64,000 nucleotides of DNA from Symsagittifera roscoffensis (GCF_963678635.1 NC_087064.1:4934411-4998410), one strand, 5' to 3'. Shown: positions 31,613 to 45,067, counted from the stretch's first letter. Notes: a model not told the origin generated them from the letters alone. A program made the numbers and translations.

Positions 31613-34560
31613 CGTGGGCTAAAAAGATGGTTGTTCTGAGAACGGAATTTAGTGGTGTGTGGTTGTTCTATAATTTGTTCATATGTGTCGTCTATGCTGG
31701 GTTGTTGGGTTATTATGTGTTGAATTGGGCTGTGTGGATAATTAGAATGCGAAGTTATGAGGTCTGATAGGGCAAAATTTCCCAAATTTCGTGGTACTAA
31801 TGATAAGGGGTGGTTATGGTTAAGGTTTTGTAATTGTGGTGCTATGGGCGTTATATTTGTATTGTTTTGGGATTCGTCGTACGTGTTTGGTGTTGTTGAT
31901 ATTTTAGTGTTGTTTTCTTTTATTCGAGCGTCTAAAAGAATTTTATTGATTGATGTTGAAAATATTTCAAAAAAGCCTGCGAAAAGAATGCGTGCTACGC
32001 TTGCTTGTTTATTTACTTGTGTAAGTATTGCGCATGTACTAGAGATTCTTTTAAGAGAGAGAAAAGAAATCCAAGAAAATTAAACATTGCGTATAATATA
32101 GTCAATCTTTCTAAGATGTAGTAGGGCCATCCTAGAAAGGCAAGAAGTTAGTTTTTCAAGTTTACAAAACCAAAAAAAATTATTGGTGATATATCTTGTG
32201 GTCTGTATTTTTTGCCATTCAAGTGAATATAATCTTTTATATCTCTAAAATATCCGCTTTAGTCTTGTGCGTATATGTCTGAAAATCCTGCTGTTTCTGC
32301 AAGTTTGCGTAGGTTTTGATCGATGGATTAATGTTGGATTGTGTCCAATTTTGTGAGTAATTCTTGAAGATGTTGTGTTCGAATGTGATGTTGAATGTCT
32401 GATTTAGAGTATATGCCGATTGATTGTAAATAATTATTGGGATTGCGGGCAATAGCTCTAATGCTTTCTGGTGAAAATTTTTTGAGTGGTTGCATGAGTG
32501 TAGGGTTTGGTGTGATAAGATAGTATTTATCCTCGTCAGGGTTTAACTGTACTACCTTGTGGCTGTTTTTTGATCCATATGGGACTGTTGTTTCCCAAAA
32601 ATAGGTTCTGCGGGAGAGTGCATTGACAAAATGTATTTTATTTTTGTAGAATATTGGGATTCTTTTATATCATATTTCATCTTCAAAAACATATAAAGGT
32701 GATACTTTTTTGGTACAGGTGTAATACCATAATATATTTCCTTTGTATTCAATAAAATTGGATCTGTTTCCTGACAGTAAATATCCGGCATAAGGGGTTT
32801 TTCGTACTGCTAGTGCAAAAGATTGAAAAATTCTACTTATTGTGTAATCTTATTTCATATCTAAGTGTATGTCATAGTGAATTGCGCCAAAATAAGTGTT
32901 TTTATGAGTGATATTTCTTGTAAACGTCTGCTTTCTGTATCTTGTGGTTTTAATTTTCCACCGGTTCTTCCTGCGTTATTTTGTATTTTAACTGAGACGT
33001 ATGAGTTCTCATCAGTGTATGAGTGAGATGTAGCCATTGGGTGTATAATTAATTTTCCTGTATTCATGTCGAAACCGTTTTCGTATTCGACAAGAATTTC
33101 TGAGTTTTGTGTTTTGTAAAGTGGTTTGGTGTATATACATGCAAGTTCTGGTTCTGGGTATATTTGGAAACGTGTTAATTTATTCTCTATATAGTGGATG
33201 CTTCTGAAGTTATAATTACTAAGTCTAATTTGGTCAGGGTTTACATCTTCAAACGGGATTGATTCAATAAAATATTTTTGGTGATATTTTATCATTCTAG
33301 CGTGTATTTTTGCTACTTGAAAATGTTTACAGGTTTCTTCGGGAAACCAAACAACGGTTGCTTGTGTGCGTGTTGTAGGAATACAGTATCCTTGGTTGTT
33401 TTTGCAAGGAAGTCTGATTCCTTGATAAATTATTGTGTCATCTTTTAAATCACATGTTGGTTGTACTTTTTCAAGTTGTTTTTTTTCCAACCAAAAAACT
33501 TTATTTCTTGGTATCCTTTATTTTTTGTGTCTGCTTTACAATTTCAGGGTTTGTTTATTTCAATGGTGGTATCCAATTTTTATCATGGAGATCATATGTT
33601 AATCTTCCATGTGCTCCGTGAAAGGGAAGTTTGGTATCTAGTCGTATATGACCTTGGTGTTTTTCAAGTTTTGAGTCTGGAAAAACTTGAAAATTTACAA
33701 GTTTTCTGTTTTTGCCTTTGTTTGATGTGAGTTTTAGTCTTTTAAGTTCGTTTTTGCAATCTTCAGACTGAGGTGTATTAATCTTTTGATGTTACTCTGG
33801 TAGAAAGATTCGTGGTCTAACTGTTTTCATTACTATTTGAGACTTGTGAACAATGTACTTTCTTTTCGGAAAATGTTGCTGTGAATTTATATCCTATTAA
33901 TGTTGTAGCTCTAGTTTTTGAGTATAGTGTTGCTATTACGTTTGTTGTTTCAATTGATTGCGGTTCTGATTCACATTGAGTGACTTGGTTTTTTGCATAT
34001 TTCTGTAAACTTTTTTGTTCATTTTTTCAACAATCATAGTGTGTGACTAGTAAATCGTGGGGTCCTGTTCGGGCTCATGGATTGTTAATATCAGGTTCTG
34101 AAAAATTAAAAAATAAGAATTTGAAAAATTAGTATCTTTAAAAGATACATGTGTATGATAGTCCTGAATATGGATTACAACAGATGATATATCCTGTTGT
34201 CTTTTTTGTATATCTATCGTATTTGTAGATTACTTCTGTGGTTATAAATGGTGGAGGTAAAGATTGAGCTGTTATATTTGGAGGGGCTAGAGTTAAGGGA
34301 TGGTTAACTATATTGTTTAGATTTACTGTGATTTCAAAATTTAGTGTCAAGTTGTCTTGTCTAAGTGTTTGTATATTATGGTCTTGAATATCTTTGTGAA
34401 TGTCTTGTCCGTATTCTAATCTATTTAGTGCCCAGTTGTGTAATCTGTGACTTTACGAATGTTACGATAGCCTTTTTTATGCATTTGCATATGGTCATTA
34501 TCAGAGATAAGAAAAATGTGAGAAGTATTAAAAAAAGAAGGAAAAGAAGGAAAACATCGG
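31609..34560 (-). pseudogene. env: Env-like glycoprotein gene, copy 2 (broken)
   Basis: Minus-strand pieces follow one another. First comes a strongly hydrophobic signal or anchor segment (LLFLLFLILLTFFLSLI, near 34480-34540), then 34138-34350, then a Cys-containing ectodomain (32861-33490, with YCIPTTRTQATVVW and an FPEETC segment), 32552-32791, and 32237-32452 with N-glycosylation-type NQT, NIT, NYS and NWT sites. A hydrophobic carboxy segment at about 32060-32145 (FLGWPYYILERL followed by MFNFLGFLFSLL) looks like the membrane anchor. A frame shifted by one base then runs open as a cytoplasmic tail to the TGA at 31609-31611. Position after integrase and this layout fit an invertebrate retroviral-type env. 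Many stops and indels are present. Confidence 0.7.
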
Positions 34561-35400
34561 ATTTTGAAGAGGTTTATGTAGATTTGGGCTAGGGAAAAAA
34601 ATGATAAAAAAGTTGCAAAAAATTATCAGGGTGAGGATGAATAGTTCGAAAATTTTGAATTTGAAAGTGATGAAAGATTTGAAAAATTTGGAAAATTTTT
34701 GAAAAAAGAGTTAAAATTATGGTTTGAATTTTATGGACTGTTTGAGAAAATTGCATTTGAAGAAGTGTTTTCTTCGTCGAATTATTTACAAGTGGGTTGG
34801 GTTTTGGCAATTTTTGAGAGGTAAAGTTTGAAGGGCTCCTAAGCGTCTTTTCGGTTTTGTTGTTATTTGTCTGATGTTTTGGGGTATCTGAGAAACATTC
34901 GTACTTTAGGCTAAATGATCATGTCCAATTTGTACTTAAGGCTAATTTAAAATTTTTGCCTGAGGTGTTTTTGAGGTTTAAATTGGTACAATATTGTTGA
35001 TCTTTGTACTGCTTGATAGAAGAGGGTTGTAATATTGAGATTTTGTTTATTTCAGATGTCAGTGATTTGTGATTTGCTTATTTTTGACCTGGAGGTCTTT
35101 GAGTTATAGTTAGAGATTAGCTTGAGGATAGTTGTTTGTCGGCTATTGGAGTCGTGTTAAAATTGATTTGATGATTCGGAAAAGCTTCTGTTTGGCTGAA
35201 TTTGAACTAGTTTGTTCAAGTGTTTTTCAGCATGAATTTTAAGAAAATGTTCGTTCATTGAAAATATCTTGAAGAGGTGAAAATGTTAACGATATTAAAG
35301 TGGTTTTCGAATTTCAACTTTCTGTAATAGTTTAGATTGTGGGATGAATGTTTTGTAATCTTTTCGTGGCTGATTTCGAAGTCGCGATGATTGTCTATGT
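34561..35400 (-). other. Integrase-to-env interval, copy 2
   Basis: No intact frame. The minus-strand translation is broken by many stops; a short frame at 34589-34810 shows no recognisable similarity. It probably includes the eroded pol 3' end and env leader. Confidence 0.35.
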
Positions 35401-37764
35401 GAAGATTTTGCCTTTTGGTCTTGTGGTATAATTTTTTCTTCTAATTTTCAATTTTTTCTTTCTGTTTGAGAAATTGTTTTGTTGTCTACGTTTTTTTGAG
35501 ATTTGTTTGGGAAGTTCCTGTACTTTTTTATCTAATTCTTTTTGTATCATTTGCATATCAGTGTTTTCATTTTGATTTTGTTCTGAGCTGTTTTGAATGA
35601 CTTTAAGTCCTGTAAAAGAGTATAATTGAGTAAGTTCTCGAAGTTCGTACTCTTTTGGGTACTAAGGTAAAAGGTTGTTTTGATGTTGAACGATCTCTTC
35701 TTTGTTCAAGTCTGTAAGTTTGTATGTTACATCCGTAGGTTTATCAATTATTTGATATAGTCCTTTTCGGAGTGGCTATAATTTTTAAGATTTCTTTTTT
35801 GTGCTGTAAAGAAGTTTGGAAATAAAGCATATGTTCCGATTTTTAAATTTATAGCTGGGGTAAATTGAGAATTTATTTGGGAATTGATGTTTTGTCTATG
35901 TAATAATTTTTTCGTTACTTTCTGTTAAATTTCGTTGTGTTTTTTGTCTTTGATTAAAATCCATTCGGCGTGTGTTTCGGAAGCTAATTTCAAATTTAGT
36001 GGATGATGAGAATGATCTTCATCGTGGGTATGTAGTAGTAGATTGTAACATAGTGATTCTTTAGTTGGTTGGCAATAACCTTGTGTATTTTTTGAAAAAT
36101 TTGCTGTGAAAATTATTGGTTTCCGTGCTTTCTGGTTAAAAACCATTTCATATGGTGATAGTCTTAAGGTAGTCGTGACTTGTGAATTGAATGGTAGTGG
36201 GAATAATTTTACGTATGTTGACCATTCGGTATATCGTGTGTCATTTCCGTTAATGATACACCTAAGATATTCTTGTATTGAACGGTTCATGCCTTCGACT
36301 AAACCATTAGTCCAAGGTGCATGAGATGTGCGTGGGTCGTGTTTAATGTTATATAAATGACATAGTGTAATGATTTCGTTGTTTATAAATTCAGTGCCAT
36401 TGTCTGTAACAAGGATTTCGGTAAGCCGAATTTTGCTATCCAGTGTTCATAAAGTGTTGTTTATGCATAATAAGAATTACAATGAGGTGTTGGGTTAAGT
36501 GCTACGTAGTGTGTGAATGCGTCTACTTTTACCCTTGTATGTGAGTTTCCTTCTGAGGATGATGATATTGGTCCTTTTGTATCGAAAGAGATTCTGTGAT
36601 TGAAATATAACTTTTGTGCTTTAAAATCTTGTTTTTCTGCGATTTGTTTTTGATTTGGATATGGTTTGCTTAATTGACATGTTATGCAATCATTGCATAA
36701 ATTTTTTATCCAAATCGGTGCAGTTGGGAAATAAAAATTTTGTGTAAATTTTGAATATGCTTTTATCTGCTCCTGAGTGTCCTTTAGTGTGTAAAGAGTG
36801 AGAGGTACTAAAAGCTGTAAGCATCATACTTAAGGGTAAGCAGGGTACTTTTATGTCAGGTGTTTGGTATTCTAAAATATCCGTATTTTTATTGATTGAG
36901 GTGTTGTTAAATTTTCGGAAATATCTCAGAAGGGTTTTGTTTCCCATTTTGGATGTATCGGTTCTAAGGGCTTGGTTTTTATTTGTGCCAAGATTTTAAC
37001 TGTCGAATGACTGGGTCAAGGTTTTGATGTTTTTTAAAAATTTCGATGGTTATTTTTTCTGTTGTTGGTAGAAAAATCTTTTCAGTTTCCAATTTTGATA
37101 AAGGTGTTGTATCTAGTGGGTCATGAAGATTAAAAACTTGGTTAATTGTATATTTTGAATCAGTATTTGGTGGGCCTGATAAATTTACATTATCAGTGAC
37201 ATTTTCTTTTTCTCATAATGGGAATGTATCTTTTTTGTATAATTTTTGTTTGACTGGTTTTTGCTCTGTGTTGTTTTTTATCCATGAAGAGTATGATATC
37301 GGTTTAAATGTAGATGTTCCTAGTAAATCTACTTCGTAGTGATTGATTTGACAATCGAGATATAATGGAAAATGTTGTAGATTATTTATTTTTGATTGTT
37401 CTACGTCAGTTTTGACTGCATATTTGTAATGTAATCTTGGTGATATTTCATCTTTTGCAAGGAAAAACCTTATATTTTGCGGTATCTCAACTGTTGTTTT
37501 TTGTGTTAGTAAATCAGGTGGTGTATTTCCACTGAGAGTATTGGGTAGTGCAAGGTTTTTTCCTGCTGTCCAAACTATATCTAAGTTTGGAAGTTTCATT
37601 AAAATAAGTTGAAATCTGTAATTTTTATGGTTTGGGTTTGATTTCTGTGTAAATAGGAAACTTATTATCTTATGGTCTGTAAATAAAACTGTTAGATGTT
37701 TGGATCCAAGTATTAAAATTTCATATTCTGTAAGTTTATATAATATAGCTGTGCACTCTCTCAT
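35401..37764 (-). pseudogene. pol: Integrase and upstream linker, copy 2 pol
   Basis: The zinc-binding part is visible at 36690-36947 (TKGHSGADKS with upstream His, then a CNDC-like pair near 36680). The catalytic core has the DNGTEF word near 36395-36415. The carboxy part is 35925-36290 with MNRSIQEYLRCIINGNDTRY and THAEWILIKDKKHNEI. Basic carboxy-terminal translation continues to about 35400. Interrupting stops are present. The linker at 37213-37764 holds the RNase H end and QHFPLYLDCQINHYEVDLL. This is a Ty3/gypsy-type integrase. Confidence 0.8.
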
Positions 37765-39800
37765 AAGGGTAGAGAGTCTAAGTTCAGCTTACGTGAATAG
37801 CCTAGAGTTTGCTGAAATGAGGTTCATTTTATTTATTCCATTGTGAGATTGTAATAATGCTGCGCCGATGCCAAAATTGGAGGCGTCGCACATGGCATAA
37901 ACTGGTTGATCGGGATTTGGAATAGTGTTAGATAGTTGTTCGGTGAAAAGCGTTTTTATCTCTTCGAATCGTTTCTGATGTTCTGATAACCATTCAAAAT
38001 AATTCTGCTGTCTGAGGATGTTGTAAAATGGTCTTACGTATAGTTGCATTTTGTATACGTATTTACTTAAGAAGTTCAACATTTCAAAAAAATCTTGTAT
38101 TTTTTTCTTGTTTGAAGTGGTTGGAGTTTTTGGAATGCGTCCATGCGAGATTTTAATGGAGTTATTTTGTTTCTTTCTATAATATGTCAAAGTAATTTTA
38201 CTCTTGTTAGAAAAAGTGTGATTTATCTGGGGCTGCCTTCATGTTTTCTTAAATTAAAATTTGAAAATATTTTTCTAAGACCGTAAAAATTTCGTCTTTT
38301 GTTTGTGATTGCATAAAAACATCGTCCAAATATGTAATTGCATTTTTATTGAGTTTTAATGGTCTGAAAATTTTACTCATAAATGCTGAAAATGCTGTTG
38401 GTCCTATGGAAATTCCATAGAATAATCTGTTGAATTCGTATTGTTGATTTCCATTAACGAATTGTGTTAATCGTCGTGATTGTTCATCTATTGCCATTTG
38501 ATTATATGCACTTTTCATATCTGCTGTTGTAAAGTATTTACCGTTTATTTTTGTGAGAATTACTTGAATTGGTTCAATAGGCCAATTACATTTAGATTCA
38601 TCAATGAGTGAATTGAGATATCTTGCATCTAGAACTATTTTTCATGATTCTCTTTTTGCTAGGATGATAACGGGATTTATGAATGTGTTACATTTTGGTT
38701 GTTCTTCTTTATTTACTGGAGAAATGATTTCATATTGTTCTAGTATTTCAAGCAATCGGTTAACTTTATCCTGCAAGTGAATTGGGCCTTTAGTTGCTCG
38801 TTGTTTTTTGAAAACTGCGTCAGTTTTTAGAGGTAAATGTAATGATGAACGTATTTTTCCTACGTCAGTTTTGATGTTGCGTAAACTTTTGGGTATTTTA
38901 ATAATAGGTCAGCTAGTTGTTCGAATTCTTCTTGTGTTATTTGAGAATATTGGAAACTAAACATTGTTAAAAATTTCTGCTGTTCTTTTGTGTATTTGGA
39001 AATTCGAAATGTTGGTGTGAAATAAGGTGTGTTTGTGAAATAATCTGTGTTTTGTTTTTCATTGCTTAAAATATTATTAATTGACAATTCTTCATCAAAA
39101 ACTGTTGATTGACATATATCTAATAGTTGTAAAATATTATTTACTCTATACGCTGTTTCTTTTGTGGGAGAAATTGTTGCGTTAGTTTTACAATAACCTA
39201 AGAGTCCTAGTGGTAAGATTATTTTATATGGAGAATTGTTATATATGTGTAGAGAAATCGTATCAAAGCTTGAGTCTTTCTTGTATTCAATAGATGAAAT
39301 TGATAATCGAAAAAAGTTGTGAATTGGTCTGAATTCAAGGTCGGACATAAAGAGATGTTGTTTGTTTTGCTCTTTATCATATTGGTGAATGCGTTTGATT
39401 GAAAAGTTATACATGTTTCCTGATAGTGGTTTCGGGTGGTTTCAGTCTTGATTATATACGTGGTAAAATTTTGAGAAAATTGGTGGTTGTTGCTCATTGT
39501 TTGAAAAAATGTCAAAGAGAAGTTTTTGAATCTTGTGTATTTGTCTTTTATATGAATTTTATTATTTAAGATATTTATTGTTGGTATATATTTAAATACG
39601 AATGGGATTCCAATGATTTGTGTTTTATATCAGTGACATGAAATGTTTGTTTAAATGGTTTGCTCATGAGTTTGTTTGAAAAGTATCAATTGTGGATGTA
39701 AAGTTTTGATTTCATTTCAAGTGGGAATATTTATAATATTGAATTCTTTTCCAGAATCGGTTAAAAAATCTATTTCAAGGTCTAGTGTTTGCAATTGTTT
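37765..39800 (-). pseudogene. pol: Protease, RT and RNase H, copy 2 pol
   Basis: In sense order: protease FLTDSGKEFNIINIPT near 39740-39790 with the D-S-G active site retained; a linker with YKIILPLGLLGYC (38860-39414); RT with MKSAYNQMAIDEQSRRL and FYGISIGPTAFSAFMS (38249-38518); the catalytic box YLDDVF intact at about 38318-38335; and RNase H with MCDASNFGIGAALLQ (37789-38190). Domain order and motifs are those of Ty3/gypsy. Stops and frame changes separate the pieces, so it is inactive. Confidence 0.85.
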
Positions 39801-42800
39801 GGATTTTGGACTTTCTTTAAGAAGTGGAATTGTCCATATTTTTTCTTTTTGCAAATGTTTTCCTTTTTGTAGATTTCGATATATATTATTTGTGTTTGGG
39901 CGTTCTGTCGGTTTTTCTTCTGCTACTTCTTTTACTATTTTTTGTATTTTTTCCTTTGTTGTATTATTGGATATAGTTCTTGTATAATAATTTAAAAGAA
40001 AGTGGTCATGATTTTGATATATGTGAGAATGTATCGGTTGTTCATATATAATAGGCTCATAGTCCTTTTCAACGTTTATCATGTTAATTGAAATTGTGTT
40101 TTCTGTATCACTTTCGCTATCTGTGATTTCGCAATTGATGTTGTTTAATTGCAATTCTGTGCTTTCGTTATTATCAATACAGGGGGTCTGGTTGAGTTTC
40201 TTCAGTTGAATGTACTTGATTTATTTGTCTTTGATGTTTAGGTGTATTACTCCTATAATTTTGTTGTGAATTATGATAACCTGGGTTATTCCTATGTGGT
40301 GATTGAGAGTAGTTCCTTTGTCTGTTGTTATAACTTGAATTTCTATTGTGTGAACTGTCGCGTGATCTAATTTGATAATTGTTTTATTTTGATATGTTGT
40401 TAGAATAATCGCATGATCGATTATTTTGATATCTAGGTTTCCGATTGTTTGAATAGTTTCTATTTCGATCGTTAGAATATTTTCTGTATCGGTTGTATGA
40501 AGAGTTTCTTGATCTTTCGTTTGAATAGTTCCTATTTCTAGAGTTTGAATGGGATCTGTCATTTGACAAAAATGTGGGTTGATCTGAATTTGATCTTGAA
40601 TAGTTATTTCGATATTGACTATTTTGACTATGTGATCGACTATACCTAATTTGTGAGACATTTTGTGACTTTATTTGGTATGGTGATTGTCCTCTGTAGT
40701 TTGTATTATCGGGTGATTGTTGTCTAGAGTATTTGGAGTTATTTGGAACTATTGGAGTTTTCCTGAACTATTATTTCTATGAAAGTTTTTGTTAGCTAAA
40801 TTTTGATCTTTTTTCATGTATTGATGGGTTTTGTTGGGTTCTCTATGTTTTTGTGGTTTATTCTGATTATCTTGTTGTTTTTGTCTGCGTTCAGCGATAC
40901 TGTGTCCGTATCGTCGACAATAGTTACACTATTTTTGAATGATGGTTTGCCTTTAAAGTTGGGGTTTTTCTCGTAATTATTTAAAGTTTCGGTAATTTTT
41001 TCGGATAAATCAGTATCAAAGTCGTTGATATTTTTTATGTGTGAAGTATTGGTTTGTATGTTGTTTACATTTTGTAATATTAAGTTTTCCGTTTTTTCTA
41101 ATTTCATCGTGATCTCTGCTCGTTCTAGTTTATCTCCTAGTTTCCTAAAATCTAAATCTGGTTCTCAGATTGAGGAAGGATGTGACGCTCTTTTTTTGCT
41201 ATTTTTCGCAATTGAGTTGTTAAAGTCATAATTAGGATTTCTGTCATTTTTATATTTTTATAATCATGAGCATTAAGTGAATATGCTTTTCGGACTAGGG
41301 TTTCTGCTCTTACTGCAAGTTGTTTTTTTGTTTCATTGGGTAGTCTACGAGTTTCATTGCTCAAAACTCTTTGATGTTGTTTGTTTCTTTCTGAATCGAA
41401 AATTTTTGAGAATTATTGTGTGAATCTTTTCCAATCTGACTTTATTTTTATAGGTTAAACTGAAAACCATTTTTGTGCTGCGCCGTCAAGTGTAGTTTGG
41501 ATTAGAGCTGTGCGTCTATGTATCCAATTTTGATGGAGTGGCGTGTTTACTGGTTCAGGTCCTATTTTTAGAAATAAATTTGCTGTGAATGCGTTTAGAT
41601 AATCTTCTACAGAGTATTCTGGATCTTTGCTTGTGAATAATATTAGTGGTTTATTTGATGTTATTGATGATCCACCCATTAGGTATGGATTCATAGTCAT
41701 TTGTAGTGATTCTGCGGCGTGTGGTATTTGAGAAAAAATTGTTAGTTGGCTTTTCGTTATTTCGTGTTGTTATAAATAATATGGTAGTGGCATTTCATTT
41801 TGCATCTGAGTTGGTTGATATGAACGCATATTGAATGGATTTTGTTGTTGAAAATTATTTTTGTGAGTTGCTGGCGTATATCTAGGTTGTCCTATTTGTT
41901 CATTTCGTGTGTATGGTTCGAAAACATCTGGTTGATCAATACTATAGGAACGAAGTTTTTGGTTTGAGAAAAATTGTTGATGATTTTGATTATAGTATTC
42001 GTAATCATCTGATGAAAAACAATTTTGTGCGTAGATTTATTTGTAGTATGATATTTATATGTATTGTTTTTACGCTGTTGAGAAAATGGTTAGTTTCCGT
42101 TTTGTTCTTGTGAGGATTTTGATTCGTCATGAAAATTTACTGAATTTAATAAAATTGGTTGTTGTACTTTTTGCTTTTGTGCAAATAATTGGGTATTTGT
42201 TTTAGTTTTTTGTTGTTTTTGGTACATTGACATAATTGTGAAAATTTTTGTGCAACAGAAGATTTTACTGTTGATTGTATGACTGTTTCTTGTAACGTTG
42301 GATTTTTCACTTTTGGGGCTGTGAAATTTGGTTGAATAGGTGATATGTTTCGTTGTGCTTCTGTTGTCGTTATTGTTTCAACAATTTCTTTGTTTATAAA
42401 ATGTGATGGGGTTTGTATATCTTGTTCTGTAGGATTTCTTGTTCCGTTTAAGTTATCCTTAATTATGAATGTAGAATTTAAATTGTGATTTCCTGTTCTT
42501 TCAGGGAAGAGTGAAGTGTAGTTTAGAGGTTTTGCGTCAACTGTAAGCGGATATACTCTAACATATTCTTTATTAATAGTAATAGTGCTAATTGCCTATA
42601 TCTGATATATCTGATTGTATATTGATAAATAATTTATAAGACCATTCAGGGTCCCATACATAATCTGAATGTTCTGCTTGTACAGTTTCGTCATCTGTAC
42701 TTTGTTTTCGAAAATTTTTTCTTGCTTGCTCAATAAGATCAATATTGTGACCAAAATAATCGATGATGAACAATGCTAAGACTTTTTGTAGATCATGTTT

Positions 42801-43870
42801 AACATTTTGTGTTATTTGATCTTTTTTTAGGTTTTCTCGAATTGCATGAAGAAATTTTGAAAATATGTGTATTTCCTGTCGTACAATTGTATGTCGGGAT
42901 GTTTGAGCAGGTGAACCGTTTGGGGTTTCATTAACTCTAATATAGATAAATAACTATAGATATTTGAGAGTACGTCGTTTGTAAACAACGAGTTTGCTCT
43001 TTGTGAATTTTGGTGTTGTATGTTTTTGATGTATTGTGTTAAAACTTTTAAAAGTTCTATATCGACATCGTCAGTTTGGATGAGATATCCGTTATGAAAT
43101 GCATTTGGTGATCTGATTTCTATTGTGTAGATTCCAAAGCATGATGTGAGACTGCATATACCTTTGATATAGTGATCGAGAAGCTGTCTTTTGATTTTTA
43201 CATCTGGAAGTTTTTTTTGCACGGACTGTCTCCTTTTTTGAATAAGTTTGCAATTAAATTTTTACAAAATTCTATTTGTCCACGGGGTTCAGATAATGGT
43301 GATATTAAAAATGGAAGTTTTGAATTTTCTGGGTTATCTTCATTTTGAATCATTTTTGTGTTGTGTTACTGTTAATGTGTAACTTTCAATGTGTCTTATT
43401 GGTTGATTCCATTTAAACAGACGTATTGGTTTGTTTGTGTAGCAACTTTTTATTTTCCGTTGGCCTTGTATCGATGCTGTTGATGTGGTATCTGAATCTG
43501 TGAACTATAACTGATCGTCTATTTGGTGATTTTTGTTGATTGATTCTTTTAAGTTATGAAGCTTGTGTTTTGCGGTTGTTTCCGATTCTGAGACTGCGTT
43601 TCTTGGTTTTGAAAATATTTTCCTAATAATTTGTTTTGTTTGTTTATTATCTTTTTTCTCAGTGTTTGTCTTTTTGTTCTTATATATCCTACTGATTGTT
43701 TGTGTGGTGTGATTACGAGGTCGTATTTTTTGTTGTTATTTAAACAGTTGTGTGTTATGATTGTTTGATTGTTTCCTAAATTGTCTCTTGACAGAAGGTT
43801 TAGGATGATGGATACACAATTTGGATTAGGGATTCTAATGTCTTAAACTGTTAGTTCTTACAATTTTTTG
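39801..43870 (-). pseudogene. gag: Long gag gene, copy 2 (fragmented)
   Basis: In sense order: amino-terminal extension (42827-43222 with IYTIEIRSPNAFHNGYLIQ; 42250-42773), capsid core (41455-41700 with DGAAQKWFSV; 41152-41364 with TRRLPNETKKQLAVRAETLV), zinc knuckle near 40890-40930 reading CNYCRRYGHSIAER (the last Cys replaced by Arg, one transition), and a basic Arg/Ser/Asn/Tyr tail (40221-40760). Stops at different places from copy 1 show that the pieces derive from one frame of well over 1000 codons. The amino-terminal extension is not a recognised domain. Confidence 0.7.
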
Positions 43871-44627
43871 TGGTTAGCTTAACTTGGGTCGTATAATTGG
43901 GTTGGGGAGAAAAGTGTATATCGATTCCGAAGAATGATTTGTACCTTCTCGGTGACTAAATCTAAGCTACGGTGTGAACTTACTTAATGTTAGTTAGGGG
44001 TAGTAATTTGTGATCAAGGGTTGGAGAATAGTAAATCGATCCACAAGCTTCAGGTATAATTAGAACGCAAGTAGTTTGTTAGATACTATTTTATGATTTA
44101 CTAAGCTTAAGTGTTTTAGCCTGGGTCATCTAAGAGGAGTGGGGTCAACTGAGGGATGAGTAACCGAAGTTCTTCACTGTTTAGCTTAATTAATATGGTA
44201 AGTTTTTTTGAAAAATTTCTGTTAATTCTGGGTCTTTGATGAGGGTTGGGTAATGAATCGACGTTTGAGGTCAAGAGATGATCATAAAATGAAATGTTTG
44301 GAAATTTAAAAATTAAATATAATTTAATTTAAGATCCAAGGGAAGCCTTGATGATCGGTTATTTAAATCAATTTACTTTAAGTGAAAACAAGGACAAGCC
44401 TTGATAATTTAAAATTTACAGCGTTAAGGTGCGTTGTTAGTTTTGATGATTGTTAGTGTTTGAAATTCGCTGTTATGTTTTAGGTGATGAAGCTGGGATG
44501 ATTTAATGACTTGACGATTTATCTATACTAACAATTTATGATTTATACTAACTAATTTTTGTACTTTTATTACTAATTATACTAATTACTTTTGTACTAT
44601 TAAATAATTATTTTTTCAAGATGTTAT
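43871..44627 (-). other. Leader between ORF0 and gag, copy 2
   Basis: Conserved with 13900-14588, including the repeated AAGCCTTGAT(G/A)AT words near 44345 and 44397 and the block GATCAAGGGTTGGAGAATAG. No gene was recognised. Confidence 0.5.
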
Positions 44628-44972
44628 TTATTTACAGCTGATTTGAGATAAACGACAAGTGTTGTTTATATCAGTCGTTATTGTACAATTAATAGATGTA
44701 GCGCCATGAAAGGTTATTTGAAAATTGTTTTTGAAATATTATGTCAGTAAATGAAAATTTAAATTTACTGCTGATAGTATTCTAAATATAAAAGTTTGAT
44801 CTCGTTTCTGTTGTACTATCATGAAATCGATTGGTAGGTTTCTTCTTAATCGTATGTCGTTTCTTGTTCGCCGTTTTCTTCCTATACCGCGTAGTTCTCG
44901 TATTGTTCGGAATATTGGACCTGATCTATTGAGGCGCAGAGACATATCTACTAAGTTTTTGTCATATAACAT
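44628..44972 (-). pseudogene. ORF0: small basic leader protein, copy 2
   Basis: 114 codons from MLYDKNLVDMSLRLNRSGP to SQISCK and TAA, beginning about 95 bp from the 5' LTR. It is rich in Arg and Lys. One in-frame stop at 44739-44741 corresponds to a Gln codon in copy 1. The frame past this stop continues to align with copy 1 to the common terminator, which supports a real ~114-aa ancestral gene. Confidence 0.55.
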
Positions 44973-45048
44973 TTTTATGAAATGTTGTTTTTGTCTAATC
45001 TCTAATCTATTTTTTTGTCTAATTCTATGTTAGTTAAGGTCTGTTCGA

Positions 45049-45065
45049 GACTTTTGGTCGCACCA
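45049..45065 (-). promoter_or_regulatory. Primer binding site, copy 2
   Basis: In element sense the LTR ends ...TAACTCA, then TC, then TGGTGCGACCAAAAGTC. A TGG start within two bases of the LTR is the expected tRNA primer site. The matching tRNA could not be named without a tRNA set from the organism. Confidence 0.65.
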
Positions 45066-45067
45066 GA

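Noticed and set aside
45038..45065. A 28-nt match to a whole tRNA 3' arm beyond the primer site
   Set aside because: The implied T-arm does not pair properly. Only the ~17-nt primer site is supported.
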